Source of the DNA: Triglochin maritima
Lineage: Eukaryota; Streptophyta; Magnoliopsida; Alismatales; Juncaginaceae
Direction of reading: 5' to 3'
Assembly: GCA_963682175.1 (NCBI GenBank)
Contig: OY821787.1
Coordinates: 25,274,501 to 25,338,500, forward strand
Length of the DNA stretch: 64,000 bases
Every line of letters begins with the position of its first letter. The first letter of the stretch is position 1. Of the stretch, positions 10,305-19,990 are shown in pieces. Under the pieces are notes generated by a model. It was given only the letters and a program-made list of their open reading frames with translations, was not told the DNA's origin and did not search any database. A program made the position numbers and the translations under genes.

Positions 10305-11906
10305 TCAAGGAACATCAAATGAGAACATCAAGTTTTGAGGACCAGAGACTTGCCGAGACGGGCAAACTTCATTGGTACTCTGAGGTGTCATGAGGGGTGA
10401 AAGGTCAAAGCTGAAAGGCTCGAACCCCTCATGATATTGGTCGGGTGTGGGCAACAAAGAATGAAGTTGTGTTGCCTCACTAGGGTTTAATTGCTCATCG
10501 AAGAAAACCCTCCAACCAATAGACGGGTGCATCGGAATGAGTTCCTCATGCTCATTTGATGGATGCAGCAGACCTGCATCGTGAAGAATGGGGCTTCTCC
10601 CCAAGTCATCCAGCAAGGACCTCCCACCATCATTTAGATCATCAAGCATAAGCTTGGTCAAAGGTGGGTCCTTGTTGGAGTCAATATGAAGCTCAAATGG
10701 CTCAATGGCCATGGGATCTGAGGTAGAGACACCTTCTGGTATAGGCATATGATGAGGTGTCTCACTCTCACTAGTACTCTCAACTGAATCATGCAACGAA
10801 CACTCCCTTTGGACATTCATGTTCGAGGCCAGCTCACTCTGTTGCATTGCGAAGACAGGCAATGAGTTTTCGCTGGGCCCACGAACATTCTCAACGGGTT
10901 GCATTGGTGTTAGGGGTGTTCGTTGATTTTGTGGTGCTTTCTCCAATTGGCGGATGAGATTTAGATTTAAAGGTTCATCCATGGGTTCCTGTTGCTTACC
11001 AGAGTTGAACACATGAAACTCGGCACTCATGTTACCGAATGAGAGCTTCATGAGACCATTTCTACAATTAATCAAGGCATTGGAGGTTGCCAGAAATGGT
11101 CTACCCAAAATCAAAGGTATTTGAGAGTGGGTGTTCGCAACAGGATTGGTATCGAGGACAACAAAATCGACTGGAAATATAAAATCTCCAACTTTGATAA
11201 GCACGTCCTCGATAATCCCCATGGGAATACGAATGGATCTATCCGCTAATTGGAGGGTGATCTTAGTTGGTTTCAATTCTCCCAAGTTCAACTGTTGATA
11301 AACAGAGAATGGGAGGAGGTTGACCGCTGATCCTAAATCAAGCAAAACATTGCTCATTCTAGTGTCCCCTATCGTACACTGAATAGTAGGACACCCCGGG
11401 TCCTTGTATTTTGTGTAGGTGGGATTGGACAAAAGTGAGCTGATATTTGCAGCCAAGAATGCTTTCTTAGGAACATTGGTCTTCCTCTTGGTCGTGCAGA
11501 GATCCTTCAACACTTTGGCATATTGAGGTATTTGTTGGATGACATCCAACAAGGGGATGTTAACCTTCACTTGCTTAAACACCTCTAATATCTTGTCCAT
11601 GTTGTCACTCTGCTTTTTGTTTAACCTACTTGGATAGGGAGCTTTTGGCAGGTAGGTTTTCTGCGGTGCCTGAGAAGAAAGAAGCGTTGGTGTATTACCC
11701 TCACCCTCAGCCTCTTCTTCACCACCATTCCCACTGAGGGGCTGCATAGATGGTTGTGGGTGTGGCAAGGAAATGTGATTGTCAACCTGTTTTCCATTCC
11801 TTAAGGTCACAATGGAATTGACATGGTGAACAGGTTCCTCCACATGGTTCACTTGCCTCCCCCGAGGTACCACCTTCTCATTTTGCATTTGTTGTTGTTG
11901 GTACAT
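10305..11906 (-). CDS. Element D Gag C-terminus-protease ORF with RT relic
   Basis: 533 aa from the ATG at 11906; the frame is also open upstream of it and reads SQPEANPRM, so it is really the continuation of gag after a frameshift near 11945. Residues about 30-60 carry the VTLRNGKQVDNH segment typical of Athila-like Gag. A retropepsin-like aspartic protease follows, with DLGSAVNLLP at about residue 190 and ILGRPFLAT at about 270. After an acidic linker the C-terminus reads EELIPMHPSIGWRVFFDE, which aligns with the start of RT in element C (NELVPARLQTGWRVCIDYRK at about 37.6 kb). The RT catalytic region is absent and the frame closes at 10305. Either a single-nucleotide slip or use as two proteins could explain the break. 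Confidence 0.9.
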   Translation of the reverse strand: MYQQQQMQNEKVVPRGRQVNHVEEPVHHVNSIVTLRNGKQVDNHISLPHPQPSMQPLSGNGGEEEAEGEGNTPTLLSSQAPQKTYLPKAPYPSRLNKKQSDNMDKILEVFKQVKVNIPLLDVIQQIPQYAKVLKDLCTTKRKTNVPKKAFLAANISSLLSNPTYTKYKDPGCPTIQCTIGDTRMSNVLLDLGSAVNLLPFSVYQQLNLGELKPTKITLQLADRSIRIPMGIIEDVLIKVGDFIFPVDFVVLDTNPVANTHSQIPLILGRPFLATSNALINCRNGLMKLSFGNMSAEFHVFNSGKQQEPMDEPLNLNLIRQLEKAPQNQRTPLTPMQPVENVRGPSENSLPVFAMQQSELASNMNVQRECSLHDSVESTSESETPHHMPIPEGVSTSDPMAIEPFELHIDSNKDPPLTKLMLDDLNDGGRSLLDDLGRSPILHDAGLLHPSNEHEELIPMHPSIGWRVFFDEQLNPSEATQLHSLLPTPDQYHEGFEPFSFDLSPLMTPQSTNEVCPSRQVSGPQNLMFSFDVP

Positions 11907-13384
11907 GCGGGGGTTAGCCTCAGGCTGGCTAGGAAAATACCCTCTCTCTCTCTCTCATGTACAGACTGAGCCAATTGGCCCATCTGAAGCTCTAGAGATT
12001 TCATGGTCTGCTGATTTGAAGTGAGAACTTGACTTGTGGTAGACATAAAATTTTTCATTGAGTTTTCAAGTCCACGAGTCAAGTTCTCAAGCGAATTGAA
12101 TCGGGTTTCCATATTATTGAAATTTGGGAAACCCGATGGATTGGTGGTTTGCGCTTGGGGTGTCTGATAGGAATGTGCATGCATGGGAGGTTGGTGTGAT
12201 TGGTAATGTGGTCTAGAGGAGTTGGAAGGACCACCCGGGGCATTAGTTTGGTTCCATAAAAAATTGGGGTGGTTCCTCCATCCAGGATTATAAGATGATG
12301 AGTATGGGTCATTCCTGGCTCTATCATAGACGGCGTTGACACGCTCCATCTCAGGAGGAATGGACTCACACTCGCTTTCTACATGACCTATCCTACCACA
12401 TGAATGACAGGGAACTGGACCAGATGTGGATATGTGAGGTGCACTTTGTTGGTTTTGGAGCTCAATCGAATCCATACGGCGCATTAAGGCCGCCATGCGT
12501 GCCTCGGTGGCCGTAGTGGTATCGATAGCAAATGCGGAACCCGATCTAGTTGAGTTTGCATTCGCGATCCTCGCTCCTATACTAGATGATGCAGGTGGTT
12601 CCCTCACACTCTCCCATCGCATGGTTTTCTCAGCGAGGTCTTCTAGGAAGGCCCATGCCTCCCTTTCAACCTTTCCCAAGAACTCTCCTTGACACATGGA
12701 CTCAAGGAGCGTTCTGGACGGGATGTGAAGACCCTCATACACAATCTGACAAAGACGCCACAACTCAATGCCATGGTGAGGGCACGAGGATAGTAGCTCT
12801 TTGAACCTCTCAAGATATGCATGAAATGGTTCGGTCTCATGTTGATAGAACGAATTGATTTCGTTCCTCAATTTTTGAGTCCGATGATTAGGAAAGTACT
12901 TCTTGAGGAATGCAGATTGAAACTCATCCCAAGTCCTAAAGGAATTTGCCTGGTTGCTGTACAACCACTTCTTGGCGTCATCCTTTAGTGCAAAAGGAAC
13001 GAGCCTAAGATGGATGGAGTCTGTGCTAAGTTGTTGCAGCTTGAACATAGCACAAACCTCCTCAAATTCCCTGAGAAAGATATAGGGGTCACCTTTCCCA
13101 GTGAAATGAGGGAGCATGGAAATGAATTGAGGCTTAACCTCAAAATGGTTCCCATTAGACTCTGGTAATACGATGCATGAGGGTAGAGTTGTACGGCTCG
13201 GGTAGCATCGATCACGAAGAGGTATGGGAACGACAACTGGAAGAACAGGTGGAGCAGGCGGGTCCAGCAACTGCTCCTCCTCACGGAAATTAGCAGCCAT
13301 TGGACCCGAACTACGTGCGACACGAGAGGAGGAAGGTGTCGAGAAATCGATGACCGAAGCCGGATTGACAACGCTCCTCGTCAA
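11849..13384 (-). CDS. Element D Gag (capsid and zinc knuckle)
   Basis: 511 aa. The N-terminus contains PIPLRDRCYPS. The capsid (retrotransposon Gag) segment spans about residues 75-250, with SMLPHFTGKGDPYIFLREFE, FALKDDAKKWLYS and AFLKKYFPNHRTQ. A CCHC zinc knuckle CHSCGRIGHVESEC lies near residue 325, followed by a coiled-coil-like stretch before HEREREG. It forms the capsid-like particle and binds RNA. The last about 20 residues are off-frame: a (GA)n tract at about 11944-11958 shifts the reading away from the protease frame, which resumes in the overlapping ORF 10305-11906. Confidence 0.93.
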   Translation of the reverse strand: MTRSVVNPASVIDFSTPSSSRVARSSGPMAANFREEEQLLDPPAPPVLPVVVPIPLRDRCYPSRTTLPSCIVLPESNGNHFEVKPQFISMLPHFTGKGDPYIFLREFEEVCAMFKLQQLSTDSIHLRLVPFALKDDAKKWLYSNQANSFRTWDEFQSAFLKKYFPNHRTQKLRNEINSFYQHETEPFHAYLERFKELLSSCPHHGIELWRLCQIVYEGLHIPSRTLLESMCQGEFLGKVEREAWAFLEDLAEKTMRWESVREPPASSSIGARIANANSTRSGSAFAIDTTTATEARMAALMRRMDSIELQNQQSAPHISTSGPVPCHSCGRIGHVESECESIPPEMERVNAVYDRARNDPYSSSYNPGWRNHPNFLWNQTNAPGGPSNSSRPHYQSHQPPMHAHSYQTPQAQTTNPSGFPNFNNMETRFNSLENLTRGLENSMKNFMSTTSQVLTSNQQTMKSLELQMGQLAQSVHEREREGIFLASLRLTPACTNNNKCKMRRWYLGGGK

Positions 13385-14487
13385 ACGACCACTCTCGTCT
13401 CGTGTCTACGAAAGCATGCACAACGGTGCACACACACAAACCAAATTTTTTGGTTTTTTTTTGTTTTTTTTTTGAAAGAAAGAATGTGCGTAGAGGAGAA
13501 GACGGGGGGACACAGGAGAGAAAGAATGACTCAGGAGAGAAAGGAAGAAGTCCTTATGCTACGGCGGATGGGTACTGGTAGAAGCACACAAGCAAACAAG
13601 GCTCAAGCAATCCTAAGGTCGCTATAGGTCCTTACAGCTAGACGACGCCTAACTGCGAGGTCACGCGGCCTCAACACGCCTCACCTCCCTACGACGAGGA
13701 CCACAAAGCCTAGCAAGTGAGTCAAGATCCGGAGATCTCGTCTCTCCTACTATCGACAAAGTGGGCAACGCCGATCAGGTCATGACGGTCGGAACCAGAT
13801 CACTCTCCTAATGCGTCCAAGATCCTTAGGGCCAATGTCTACTTGATTTTAAAATTAGGCTCTTGATTAGTGTGGTTTTTGGGGCGAAGGAAAGGGTGAT
13901 GAAATCCCCCACCTTATCTTTTATGGGACAACCCCTCCTTAGTAGCGTTTTGGAGTCCTAAATCTAGCAATCAACTCTCCAAACAACGCTCAACTCACAC
14001 TTGTTGCAATGCACTTCCTACTAACTAATGCATGTTCATACGAAATGCATGAATGAGAGTAGAAGGTACGTACCTCACGCCAGCTCTCAGCAACAGAAAA
14101 TAAAGCTAAGATAAAAGACAATCTAAATGCCTAAGTCACATACATGATGCATGGCCTAAACAAAAAGAATGTCTAATCTTTTGCTTTGAGTTTTAGGGTC
14201 CAAGTTGCTTAAGGGAGGTTTGATTATTGATCTGGGAACAAACTATAAGTCAAAACATGCCAAATTAAGTCCCAGACCACTATATCAGATAAAGTAAACA
14301 GACCAAATAAATAAGAGAGCGAGCTGAGCTTACCAGACCGCTGATTGGCGGTCTACAGTGCCCAGCTTGCTTCAAAACTTCTCCAGGTGCTCCTCCTGAC
14401 CACTCCAAGTCTCCTGAAACAAAGAAAAACTACAAAACAAAAATTAAATCCACTCGAATCGTCCAAACAAGAGTCTGGACTGGCACC
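13385..14487 (-). other. Element D leader (5' untranslated region)
   Basis: About 1.1 kb between the PBS and gag. It carries one dyad GACCGCTGATTGGCGGTC (14336-14353) matching the motif in the U3. Small frames only. It is collinear with the leaders of B (23336-24442) and C. Confidence 0.75.
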
Positions 14488-14505
14488 TCCCCGGCAACGG
14501 CGCCA
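14488..14505 (-). promoter_or_regulatory. Element D primer-binding site (tRNA-Asp)
   Basis: In sense TGGCGCCGTTGCCGGGGA, perfectly complementary to the 3' end of plant tRNA-Asp (…CCGGCAACGGCGCCA), six bases after the 5' LTR. A tRNA-Asp primer is typical of Athila-lineage elements. Confidence 0.93.
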
Positions 14506-14511
14506 AAAACT

Positions 14512-15921
14512 TGTTGAACGTTTTAATTAAACCGCAAGTGCACGGCCGCGATGAAGCGGTGGCAAGTACGGGTCGTCCTCAGGGAGGTGAGCAGCCTCTT
14601 GTTTATCAGAAATCAAGTGGCAAAATAGGGAAGAGAAAGATTGATTATGCTAACCTACGCTACACTACGCTAAGAAGTATGAAATGTGGAAGAAGCAAAC
14701 AAACGATGAAATAAGAACTAAGCTAAGAACAAAACAAGAATGCTGGAATTTCAGGAATGGAAAACCCCTAAGGGGTGGAGTGAGTGCACACAAGAAAAGA
14801 GGTGGGTGTAGAATACATTCTTTAAGCACATGAAGGTGGTGTTTATCAAGCATAGGAAGTGTCTAAATGTTATGGCAAAACCTATCAATCTATTCACCAA
14901 CTTGGTTGATTAACATTTACATATGCAAGGTGTTTATTTCAGAACCTAAACAAGCATGAGAGGTGTCTAATCATTTTGGCAAAACTCTTCAAGTTATAAA
15001 TTCTATCCTAAACAAGCAAGCATACATTCATGTTTAATCAACACATCAAAAATAAAGCATTCATCACATTCTCTAATGCATGTATGTACATCTACTCCAC
15101 CCCCAAAGGGGATGGAACTACTCACTAAACATTACACTAATTATTAAACTAAGCAAAGAAAGCATATTAAAACTAAGCTAGAAATAAAAGACGATTAAAC
15201 TAAAACATGCACAAACAATAAAAGAAGCATAAACAAACAATGAAAGAAACACAAAACTTTATTGATAAAATGACTCACATTAAAAGTAGCATCCTCCTAC
15301 TTTAGTGTGTGCTTCAAGGCCTCACTTCTAGTAGGAAGAATAGCCACTTAAAATATGGAGTGATTACAAAAGGAGGTGAAGAGTTCTATTTATAGGCATG
15401 GAAATTGCTAATCCGGGACAATCCCCCGATGTGGGACTAAACCAATGCCACAACTAGCCTAAACAAAAATTAATACACGTCCAGGAGAAAACTTGGTGGA
15501 TTTGGGCCAAAATGACCGCCAATTAGCGGTCTTGGACCGCCAATTGGCGGTCAAAAAGATCCGGATCCAGTTGAATCTTCTTCTGGGCTTTTCTTTGTGT
15601 ATTTGGTGGTCTTGGATGCATCTACTTTGTTTATTGGAGCTCCGACCCGAATAGAATTGCCAAAATACTCCCCATGATGGTGTGGAGTTCTCTGTTTTGC
15701 TCTTAGGTCCTTCTGTCTTGTGTTCAGGTCCTTCTCCCTTGCATCTTTGTCCCCAGATCTCACAATTCAGTCCTTTTTCCCAGCTTTTGGGTCCTTTTAT
15801 GCTTCATCTCTTCAAACCTAATTATTCCTGAAAACTAAACATAAAACTCGTAACATAGCATTGTTTAGGTGAAAGATAATGGATATAAGATACAAATATA
15901 AGCATGAAATGATGTCAATCA
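14512..15921 (-). repeat. Element D 5' LTR
   Basis: 1410 bp with the same order of signals as the 3' LTR: a dyad pair including an 18-bp perfect palindrome GACCGCCAATTGGCGGTC (15535-15552), a TATA box on the complement of 15387-15394, and the U5 hairpin at 14546-14559. It would drive transcription leftward. Confidence 0.95.
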
Positions 15922-15926
15922 ACCCT

Positions 15927-16598
15927 CCTTAAAGAAATTTCTTCCATGAAATTAGGATGCAGTCACTTACGAAAAAGCTCTAGGTACTTCTTCCAGACTT
16001 CCTCCTCGATTTCCCAAGTCGCCTCTCGTTCGGTGTGATGCTGCCATCTGACCTTCACCATTGGTATGATCTGCCTCCCAAGTTGATGCTCCATTATGTT
16101 CACAATCTCAATTGGTCTCTCCTCAAAAGACAAATCCTGCTGAATCTGGGACCTCCAACTCAATCACGTGAGGCGGATTACTTCCTCAGTATGGAAACAA
16201 GGAAATGTTGTGCAGACTCGAGAACTAAGGTGACAATGCAATCTGATATGCCACTGCACCGATGCGCTCCAGAATCTCGAAGGGTCCTATATATCTCAGA
16301 CTCAACTTCCCTTTGCGCCTTAATTACATCACACCTTACTTGGGGAAATCCTCAAAAAGACATGATCTCGAACCAAGAAGCTCAGCTCATGTTGACGCTG
16401 ATCTGCATAGCTCTTCTGCCTACTCTGACCATTTGCGAGTCTCCACTTAATGACATCCACCTTATCCGTATATTGTTGCACGATCTCGGGCCCAATCAAC
16501 TGCCTCTTCCCAACATCACCCCAGCACACCAGTGATCTACAGGGCCGCCCATACAATGCTTCATATGGTGCCATCTGAATACCGGCGTGGAAGTTGTT
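15927..16598 (-). pseudogene. Chromovirus pol 3' end: integrase tail and chromodomain
   Basis: Minus-strand translation gives the integrase C-terminal segment MAPYEALYGRPCRS...WGDVG...QSRQKSYADQR...VRDHVFLRISP (16574-16329), then GKLSLRYIGPFEILERIGAVAYQIAL, and after a break VKVRWQHHTEREATWEIEEE (about 16060-15990), the typical chromodomain tail of Tekay/Del-type chromoviruses. The frame is interrupted between these parts. Downstream in sense GAAATTTCTTTAAGGAGGGT leads into the PPT, which D interrupts. The upstream part is missing where the chimeric LTR at 16599 begins, so this is a truncated copy. Confidence 0.88.
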
Positions 16599-18276
16599 TG
16601 ATTGACATCATATCATGCTTATATTCATGTCTTATATGCTCTATTTTGAACCTAAGTATTGCTACGTAACGAATTTTATGTTTAAGTTTCAGGAATAAAC
16701 AACTTTGAGAAGAAGAGACAAAAAGGACTTGAATGCAAGGAAAATGACTGAATTGTGAGAGTTATGGACTGATATGCAAGAGAGAAGGACTCATATATAA
16801 ACCAAAAGGACAAATAAGCAAATTGAGAAACTCCACACCAACATGCGGAGTATTTTGGCAATTAGATTCGGGCCTAAACTCAAACAACTGATTCGGGTGC
16901 ACCACACGTGGAGCATTGAAGCAATAAAGAAGCCAACTGAAACGGTCCTAGACAGCTAATTGGCGGTCCAAAATGCACAAGATCTGACCCGGATTCTCTT
17001 GGTTATGTAATATGTTGTTTGTATCCATTTGTAGAAGTTTCCTTAGTCTCACATCTAGGGATTGTCCTCGGTTACCTTTTTCCATGACTATAAATAGAAC
17101 TCTTCTTCCTCCTTTGTAATATCTCATCTCTTGGTGGTCATTCTCTCTACTTGGAGTAAAGCCTTGGAGCAAAACTCTAGTGGAGAAATGCTACTTGTAA
17201 AGTGAGTGAGCAATAAAGAATGTTGTGTTAGTTCCTTGTTGTTTCTTTTATTTCTTGCATGCTTAGTTGATTTCGTTAGTTTTAATCTTCGTAGAATTAA
17301 TTAGCATGTTTTCTTCATGTATTAGGGAGGTTTATATCTATTTCTAGTGTTGTATTAGTCCCATATCGGGGAATTGTCCCTGATTACCTTTTTCAATGAC
17401 TATAAATAGAACTCCTCACCTTCACTTGTAATCTACTACATGATTGGTGACTATTCTCTTTACCTGAAGTTGAGCCTTGGAGCAAATACTCAAGTGGGGA
17501 GATGCTACTTGTATTGTGAGTCTGAAATAAATAAAAGTTTCTTTGTTATGTTTCTTCCTTTATATTGCTTGCATGCTTAGTTTAATTTTATTTCATTAAT
17601 CTTAGTAGACTTAGTTAATATGTTTTCCTTTTTTTAGGATAATAATTAGTTTAATGAATAGTGAGTAGTTTCATCCCCTTTAGGGGTGGAGTTGACGTTT
17701 TATACATACAATAGAGAATGGAAATGAATGCTTTGTATGAAATGTGTTGATAAACATGAATGTATGCTTGCTTGTTTAGGACAGAACATGTAACTTGATG
17801 GGTTTTTTCCATAACTCTAAGACATCTCCCAAGCTTGTTTAGGTTCATATATAACCAACTTGTGTATGTTAATGTTAGTCAACTAGGTTAGTAATGGGAT
17901 TGATAGGTTTTGCCATAATCATTAGACACTTCCTATACATGAAAATACAACCTACATGTGTGCTTAATGATTGCATTCTTCACCATCTTCTTTCATGTGT
18001 ACACTCACTCCACCCCTCAGGGGTCCCTCTTCCTGATTTGCACTTCCACTTTAGGTTCTTTTGATTTAGTTTGCATCGTTAGTTGTTGTTTTCCTTTATA
18101 TTTCTTCTTACTAGTTTAGTGTAACTTAGATTAGCATATCCACAACTCTTCTCCCCTTTTTCGCCATCTGATTTCGGTCAAACCAGAAGCTGCTCACCTA
18201 CCTGCAGACGACCCGTACTTGCCCCGTCTACACCGATGGTTGTGCACTTGCGGTCTAAATTTAAAACGATTAAACA
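16599..18276 (+). repeat. Chimeric 5' LTR of element C with two promoters
   Basis: 16599 to about 17318 resembles the solo-LTR family at 3871-5472 (shared GAATTAATTAGCATGTTTT). From about 17319 on it matches the C 3' LTR from 51055 on (TCATGTATTAGGGAGGTTTA). As a result two TATAAATA boxes occur, at 17089-17096 and 17401-17408. The GGGGTGGAGT arm (17683-17692), ACTCCACCCC arm (18007-18016) and U5 hairpin CCGTC-TACACC-GATGG (18225-18240) are present. The junction and absent target duplication suggest ectopic recombination. Confidence 0.75.
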
Positions 18277-18282
18277 AGTTTT

Positions 18283-18300
18283 TGGTGTCGTTGTCGGGGA
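18283..18300 (+). promoter_or_regulatory. Element C decayed tRNA-Asp PBS
   Basis: TGGTGTCGTTGTCGGGGA differs from the perfect site by three C-to-T changes, the pattern expected from deamination of methylated cytosines in a silenced copy. Confidence 0.85.
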
Positions 18301-18731
18301 GGTGCCAGTCTAGACTCTGGTTTGGACGATTCAGGTGGATTTAATTTTTATGTTGTAGTTTTCTTTGTTTCAGGAGACTCAGATGCTCAAGGGAGCGCCA
18401 ATCAGCAGTCTAAGACCGCCAACTGGCGGTCTGGTAATCTCATTTTTCCTTCTAATTTCTTTGGCTTGTTTATGTTCCTGATATAGAATTCTGGGACTCA
18501 ATTTGGCATGTTCTGACTTTTAGTTTGTCCCCAGATCAGTAATCCATCTCCCTTTAAGCAACTTGGACCCTAAAACCCAAAGCAAAAGATTAGGCATTCT
18601 TTCTTGTTTAGGTCATGCATCATGTACTTGACTTAGGCACGTAGATTGTCTTTTATTTTGGTTTTACTTGCAGTTGCTGAGCGTTGGCGTGAGGTACGCA
18701 TTTCCTACTCTCATTCATGCATTTCGTATGA
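18301..18731 (+). other. Element C leader, first part
   Basis: Homologous to the leaders of B and D. It carries the dyad GACCGCCAACTGGCGGTC (18414-18431). It breaks off at the A target site ACATG and resumes at 33977 with GCATTAGTTAGTAGG, matching uninterrupted text on the complement near 14031-14050 in D. Confidence 0.85.
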
Positions 18732-18736
18732 ACATG

Positions 18737-19966
18737 TGATGCATTGCATACATTGCATCATATGTCTTTCATTTAGATTACTTTTACATCAATAAATGCT
18801 ACTAAGGTATGTGTTTAGTCTTATTTACAGAATACAGGGACCTGAATGCAATTTACCCACATCCCGAGCATAAACGCGTGCAAAAGACACATTTCTTTCA
18901 TAAAGACCAAGTTCAAGATTATCGGGTTACGAATGGAAATGTATCCAAGCATAAAAGCATTCAAGTCCTAATTGCAAAAAGAACAAGGACTTAAGCACAA
19001 AAGTAGTCGGGGACTTAACTGCAAAAAGTCAAGGACCTAATTGCAATTAAAGCACCAAAATATTATCTTGGAGAAAATCTAAAGAAAAATCAATGTAAAT
19101 CTCCAAACATATAAAGGAATTAATCCGGAGCTCAAAAGAATGGAAAGAAATCATCCAGACGCGCAAAGGAGGATCAAATCATACCATAAACTACCAGCAA
19201 AAATCCGGATTAAATCAGAGAAGATTGTGCGGCGAAATCGCCGCATATCACATACATTGTGCGGTGGAAACGCCGCCCCCTCAGCGATCTGTGTGCTCCA
19301 ATTTCGTCCAGTCGTGTCTGGACACGTGTACTTTCCAATATTATACCTAGATCCCTTGTAGCAACTATAAATAGACCCGAGAACGATGTTAGAAGGGTCC
19401 TTAGTCTTTGGTGGTAGTTTTTATTCTTAATCTTAGTTTTGTATTCTTCTTTTCATTAATAAAATTCTGTCTTTTATTTCTTACTTTTAGTTTTCTTTTG
19501 TAATGTCTCAAGGACCCCTTCTTCCTCCCTCTATGAGTTTCTAACTCCTTCCAAAGGGTGGAGGTGACGGATTAGGGTGAAGAGAAGATGAATGAATGTT
19601 ATTATTTTAATTTCGTGTTAGTATATTTTGATTACTTGAGTTTATGTTAAATCATTTATCATGTAATGCTTTATAACTAATATGATTTATTATAAGTTTC
19701 TAAATTCTCTAATCTAAACCTTAAATCTAAACCTCCACCCGATGGAATTCACATCTTTGTTCTTGTTTTAGTTTTAATTGTTCTTGTTTCTTGCTTTAAA
19801 TAACTAAAATCCAAAAATCTCAAAACCCAAATTTATTCTTCTCTCTTCTTCTTTTCCCTTAATCGAAATCACACAAATAACAAATCTCTCCCTCCTTGTG
19901 TTCGACCTGTACTTGCCACCGCTTCATCGCGGCCGTGTACTTGCGGTATAAATTTAATTCTCATCA
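18737..19966 (+). repeat. Element A 5' LTR
   Basis: Starts TGATGCATTGCATACATTGC and ends AATTCTCATCA. Inverted repeat TGCGGCG-AAAT-CGCCGCA (19228-19245) and a second GC dyad (19260-19275) lie about 90-140 bp before the TATAAATA box (19366-19373). GGGTGGAGGT (19556-19565) and ACCTCCACCC (19731-19740) are perfectly complementary. U5 hairpin CCGC-TTCATC-GCGG at 19919-19932. Confidence 0.95.
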
Positions 19967-19972
19967 AGTTTT

Positions 19973-19990
19973 TGGCGCCGTTGCCGGGGA
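19973..19990 (+). promoter_or_regulatory. Element A PBS (tRNA-Asp)
   Basis: TGGCGCCGTTGCCGGGGA, a perfect complement of the tRNA-Asp 3' end, six bases downstream of the LTR. Confidence 0.95.

Larger units (their letters stand above)
7318..15921 (-). mobile_element. Element D: Athila-like element without pol
   Basis: LTRs at 14512-15921 (5') and 7318-8729 (3') flank a tRNA-Asp PBS, a leader, gag-protease ORFs and a long 3' noncoding region with a PPT. Perfect target duplications ACCCT lie at 7313-7317 and 15922-15926. I counted about 16 differences between the LTRs (about 1.1%), so the insertion is fairly recent. RT, RNase H and integrase are absent, except for a short RT-like tail at the end of the second ORF. 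It therefore had to move using enzymes from another element. It inserted into the PPT of an older chromovirus. Confidence 0.95.

Noticed and set aside
10305..10520. GWRV tail of D as a functional reverse transcriptase
   Set aside because: Only the first RT segment is present; the catalytic motifs and everything after them are missing.
11849..11906. Overlapping gag and protease ORFs in D as programmed frameshifting
   Set aside because: The overlap lies in a (GA)n repeat, the homologous site in C shifts in the other direction, and the related 29229-31634 ORF needs no shift. No slippery heptamer with a pseudoknot was recognised.
12985..13371. 128-codon frame antisense-phase to gag
   Set aside because: It is an alternative frame of the real Gag ORF on the same strand with no domain.
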